From: Sulfuricella sp.
Lineage (GTDB): Bacteria > Pseudomonadota > Gammaproteobacteria > Burkholderiales > Sulfuricellaceae
Direction of reading: 5' to 3'
DNA: 64,000 nucleotides
Assembly (NCBI GenBank): GCA_023266195.1
Contig: JAHFRP010000003.1
Location: 124,001 to 188,000 of the forward strand
Every line of letters begins with the position of its first letter. The first letter of the stretch is position 1. Shown in pieces: positions 62,976 to 64,000 of the stretch. The notes beneath the pieces are model-generated. The model was not told where the DNA came from and made no database searches. It worked only from the letters and a program-made list of their open reading frames with translations. Made by a program: the position numbers and the translations under genes.

Positions 62976-63159
62976 TAGATAGGGTCTGGCAACCCTGAGA
63001 GCGGTAAGCAATCCATTGTTATGATGGCGTTTTGCGCTGGATCGGCGAGCAATTCGCTTATGCGCCAATATGTTAAGCGATTATTGTATTTGTTGCCAAG
63101 CAAATCCGCTCTGTCGAGGGGTTGATTACCAAGGTGCCGAAGACGTACCGAGGGGGCGA

Positions 63160-63236
63160 GTAGGTCGGGCACCCCGTGCCCGACGCTCGGTGAAGTTGCT
63201 GGAATGAAAGCTGTCGGGCACGGGGTGCCCGACCTA
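63160..63236. repeat. Palindrome GTAGGTCGGGCACCCCGTGCCCGAC, two arms
   Basis: Left arm gtaggtcgggcaccccgtgc; right arm gcacggggtgcccgacctat. It is the third copy of the family at 33205 and 44499. It lies between the hsdR start region and the ABC-F stop, 2 nt before the latter, and could serve as a terminator of the ABC-F gene. Confidence 0.9.
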
Positions 63237-63237
63237 T

Positions 63238-64000
63238 CTAATTTTCGATACCCTGGCTGTGCAGGTATTCATCGTAGGCGCCGGTGTAATGCCGGAAGCC
63301 GCCCTTGCCGTCGAGTTCCAGCACCTGGGTGGCGAGCGAGGAAATCAGCTGGCGGTCGTGGCTGACGAAGATCAGCGTGCCCTTGTACTGCTCCAGCGCG
63401 AGGTTCAAGGACTCGATGGTTTCCATGTCCATGTGGTTGGTCGGCTCGTCCATCACCAGCACGTTGGGCCGTTCCAGAATCAGCTTGCCGTAGAGCATGC
63501 GGCCCTTTTCGCCGCCGGACAGCACTTTCACCGACTTCTTCGAGTCGTCGCCGGAAAACAGCAGCCGGCCGAGCGTGGCGCGGATGATCTGGTCGTCGTC
63601 GCTCTTGCGTCCCCAGCGCTCCATCCACTCGAACAGGGTCATGTCGTCCTCGAAATCGGCGTGATGATCCTGGGCGAAGTAGCCGATCTTGGCTTTTTCC
63701 GCCCATTTCACGTTGCCCTGGTCGGGCTCGATTTCGCCCACCAGCGCTTTCAGCAGGGTGGATTTACCGGCGCCGTTGGGGCCGATGATGGCGAGGCGCT
63801 GGCCGGCGTCGAGCAACAGGCTCAAGCCGTGGAACAGCACCTTGTCGTAGCCCTTGGCCACGTCGAGCAATTCCACCGCCTGGCGGTGCAGCTTTTCGCG
63901 CTCGTCGTAGTCGAAGCGGATATAGGGGTTCTGCCGGCTGGAGGGCTTGATCTCGACCATCCCGTCCTTGAGCTTGTCCACCTGCCGGGCGCGGCTGGTG
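63238..64000 (-). CDS. ABC-F family ATPase, 5' part outside window
   Basis: C-terminal half of a soluble tandem ABC protein of the translation-associated ABC-F family, closest by eye to the YbiT/EttA type. The frame runs off the right edge (T-S-R-A-R-Q before VDKLKDGM), so the start and first ABC domain are missing. Second ABC domain: Walker [19 protein letters not shown], signature [17 protein letters not shown], Walker [21 protein letters not shown] and switch His [13 protein letters not shown]-type text after DEPTNH fits YbiT. Confidence 0.9.
   Translation of the reverse strand, partial: TSRARQVDKLKDGMVEIKPSSRQNPYIRFDYDEREKLHRQAVELLDVAKGYDKVLFHGLSLLLDAGQRLAIIGPNGAGKSTLLKALVGEIEPDQGNVKWAEKAKIGYFAQDHHADFEDDMTLFEWMERWGRKSDDDQIIRATLGRLLFSGDDSKKSVKVLSGGEKGRMLYGKLILERPNVLVMDEPTNHMDMETIESLNLALEQYKGTLIFVSHDRQLISSLATQVLELDGKGGFRHYTGAYDEYLHSQGIEN

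Overview
The window is about 64 kb of GC-rich bacterial chromosome. Gene content and order point to a betaproteobacterium, probably near the Nitrosomonadales/Gallionellales (inference, no search was run). Clues are dusB-fis-purH-purD, dapF-DUF484-xerC, hslVU, proA followed by nadD-rsfS-rlmH-maf-rng, proC-yggS back to back with pilT-pilU, and two LpxL-type lipid A acyltransferases. No rRNA, tRNA or CRISPR array was seen. Both window edges cut genes: dusB at the left, an ABC-F ATPase at the right.

Layout. 1-11.3 kb: tRNA modification, purine synthesis (purH, purD, purE), hemF, two sodium-coupled transporters, a MidA-type methyltransferase and a pteridine-reductase-like SDR. 11.5-17.1 kb: a TtcA-like PP-loop protein running into a broken DUF559 endonuclease gene, a CHASE2 cyclase, then metF and ahcY behind an SAH riboswitch. 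17.1-21.8 kb: an accessory island with YefM/YoeB and CcdA/CcdB modules, an integron-type attC site with cassette genes (one HEPN-like, one secreted), short repeat arrays and a large gene-free inverted repeat. 21.8-32.6 kb: a small stress-type protein, a three-gene envelope operon with an M48 peptidase, metK, two acyltransferases, and the dapF-DUF484-xerC block. 32.8-36.5 kb: a metal-uptake cluster (DUF2946-like, porin, ZnuA-like, ZnuB-like) without an ATPase gene. 36.5-55.1 kb: mainly housekeeping genes, including protein quality control, proline and NAD synthesis, ribosome maturation, RNase G, type IV pilus retraction and an acyl-CoA synthetase. 55.0-63.1 kb: a VapBC-like module, then a tight run hsdR-hsdM-hsdS-HipA-like kinase-DUF3037. 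63.2-64 kb: the ABC-F gene.

Links between genes. ahcY and metF lie together under an SAH-sensing leader and metK is 9 kb away, so the methyl cycle is well represented. The HipA-like kinase and DUF3037 genes are coupled, by 4-nt spacing and a 1-nt stop/start overlap, to the type I restriction genes, which suggests a composite defence operon; this is the best candidate here for an under-described system.

The intergenic DNA is unusually rich in structure. There are four 166-bp copies of one MITE-like element whose TA-flanked ends create TAG stop codons, a 240-bp element with 19-bp terminal inverted repeats, three or four families of REP-like palindromes, and about twelve long imperfect palindromes built from degenerate short words. 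Several of these have become part of coding sequences (hsdS, nadD, an unknown coiled-coil gene).
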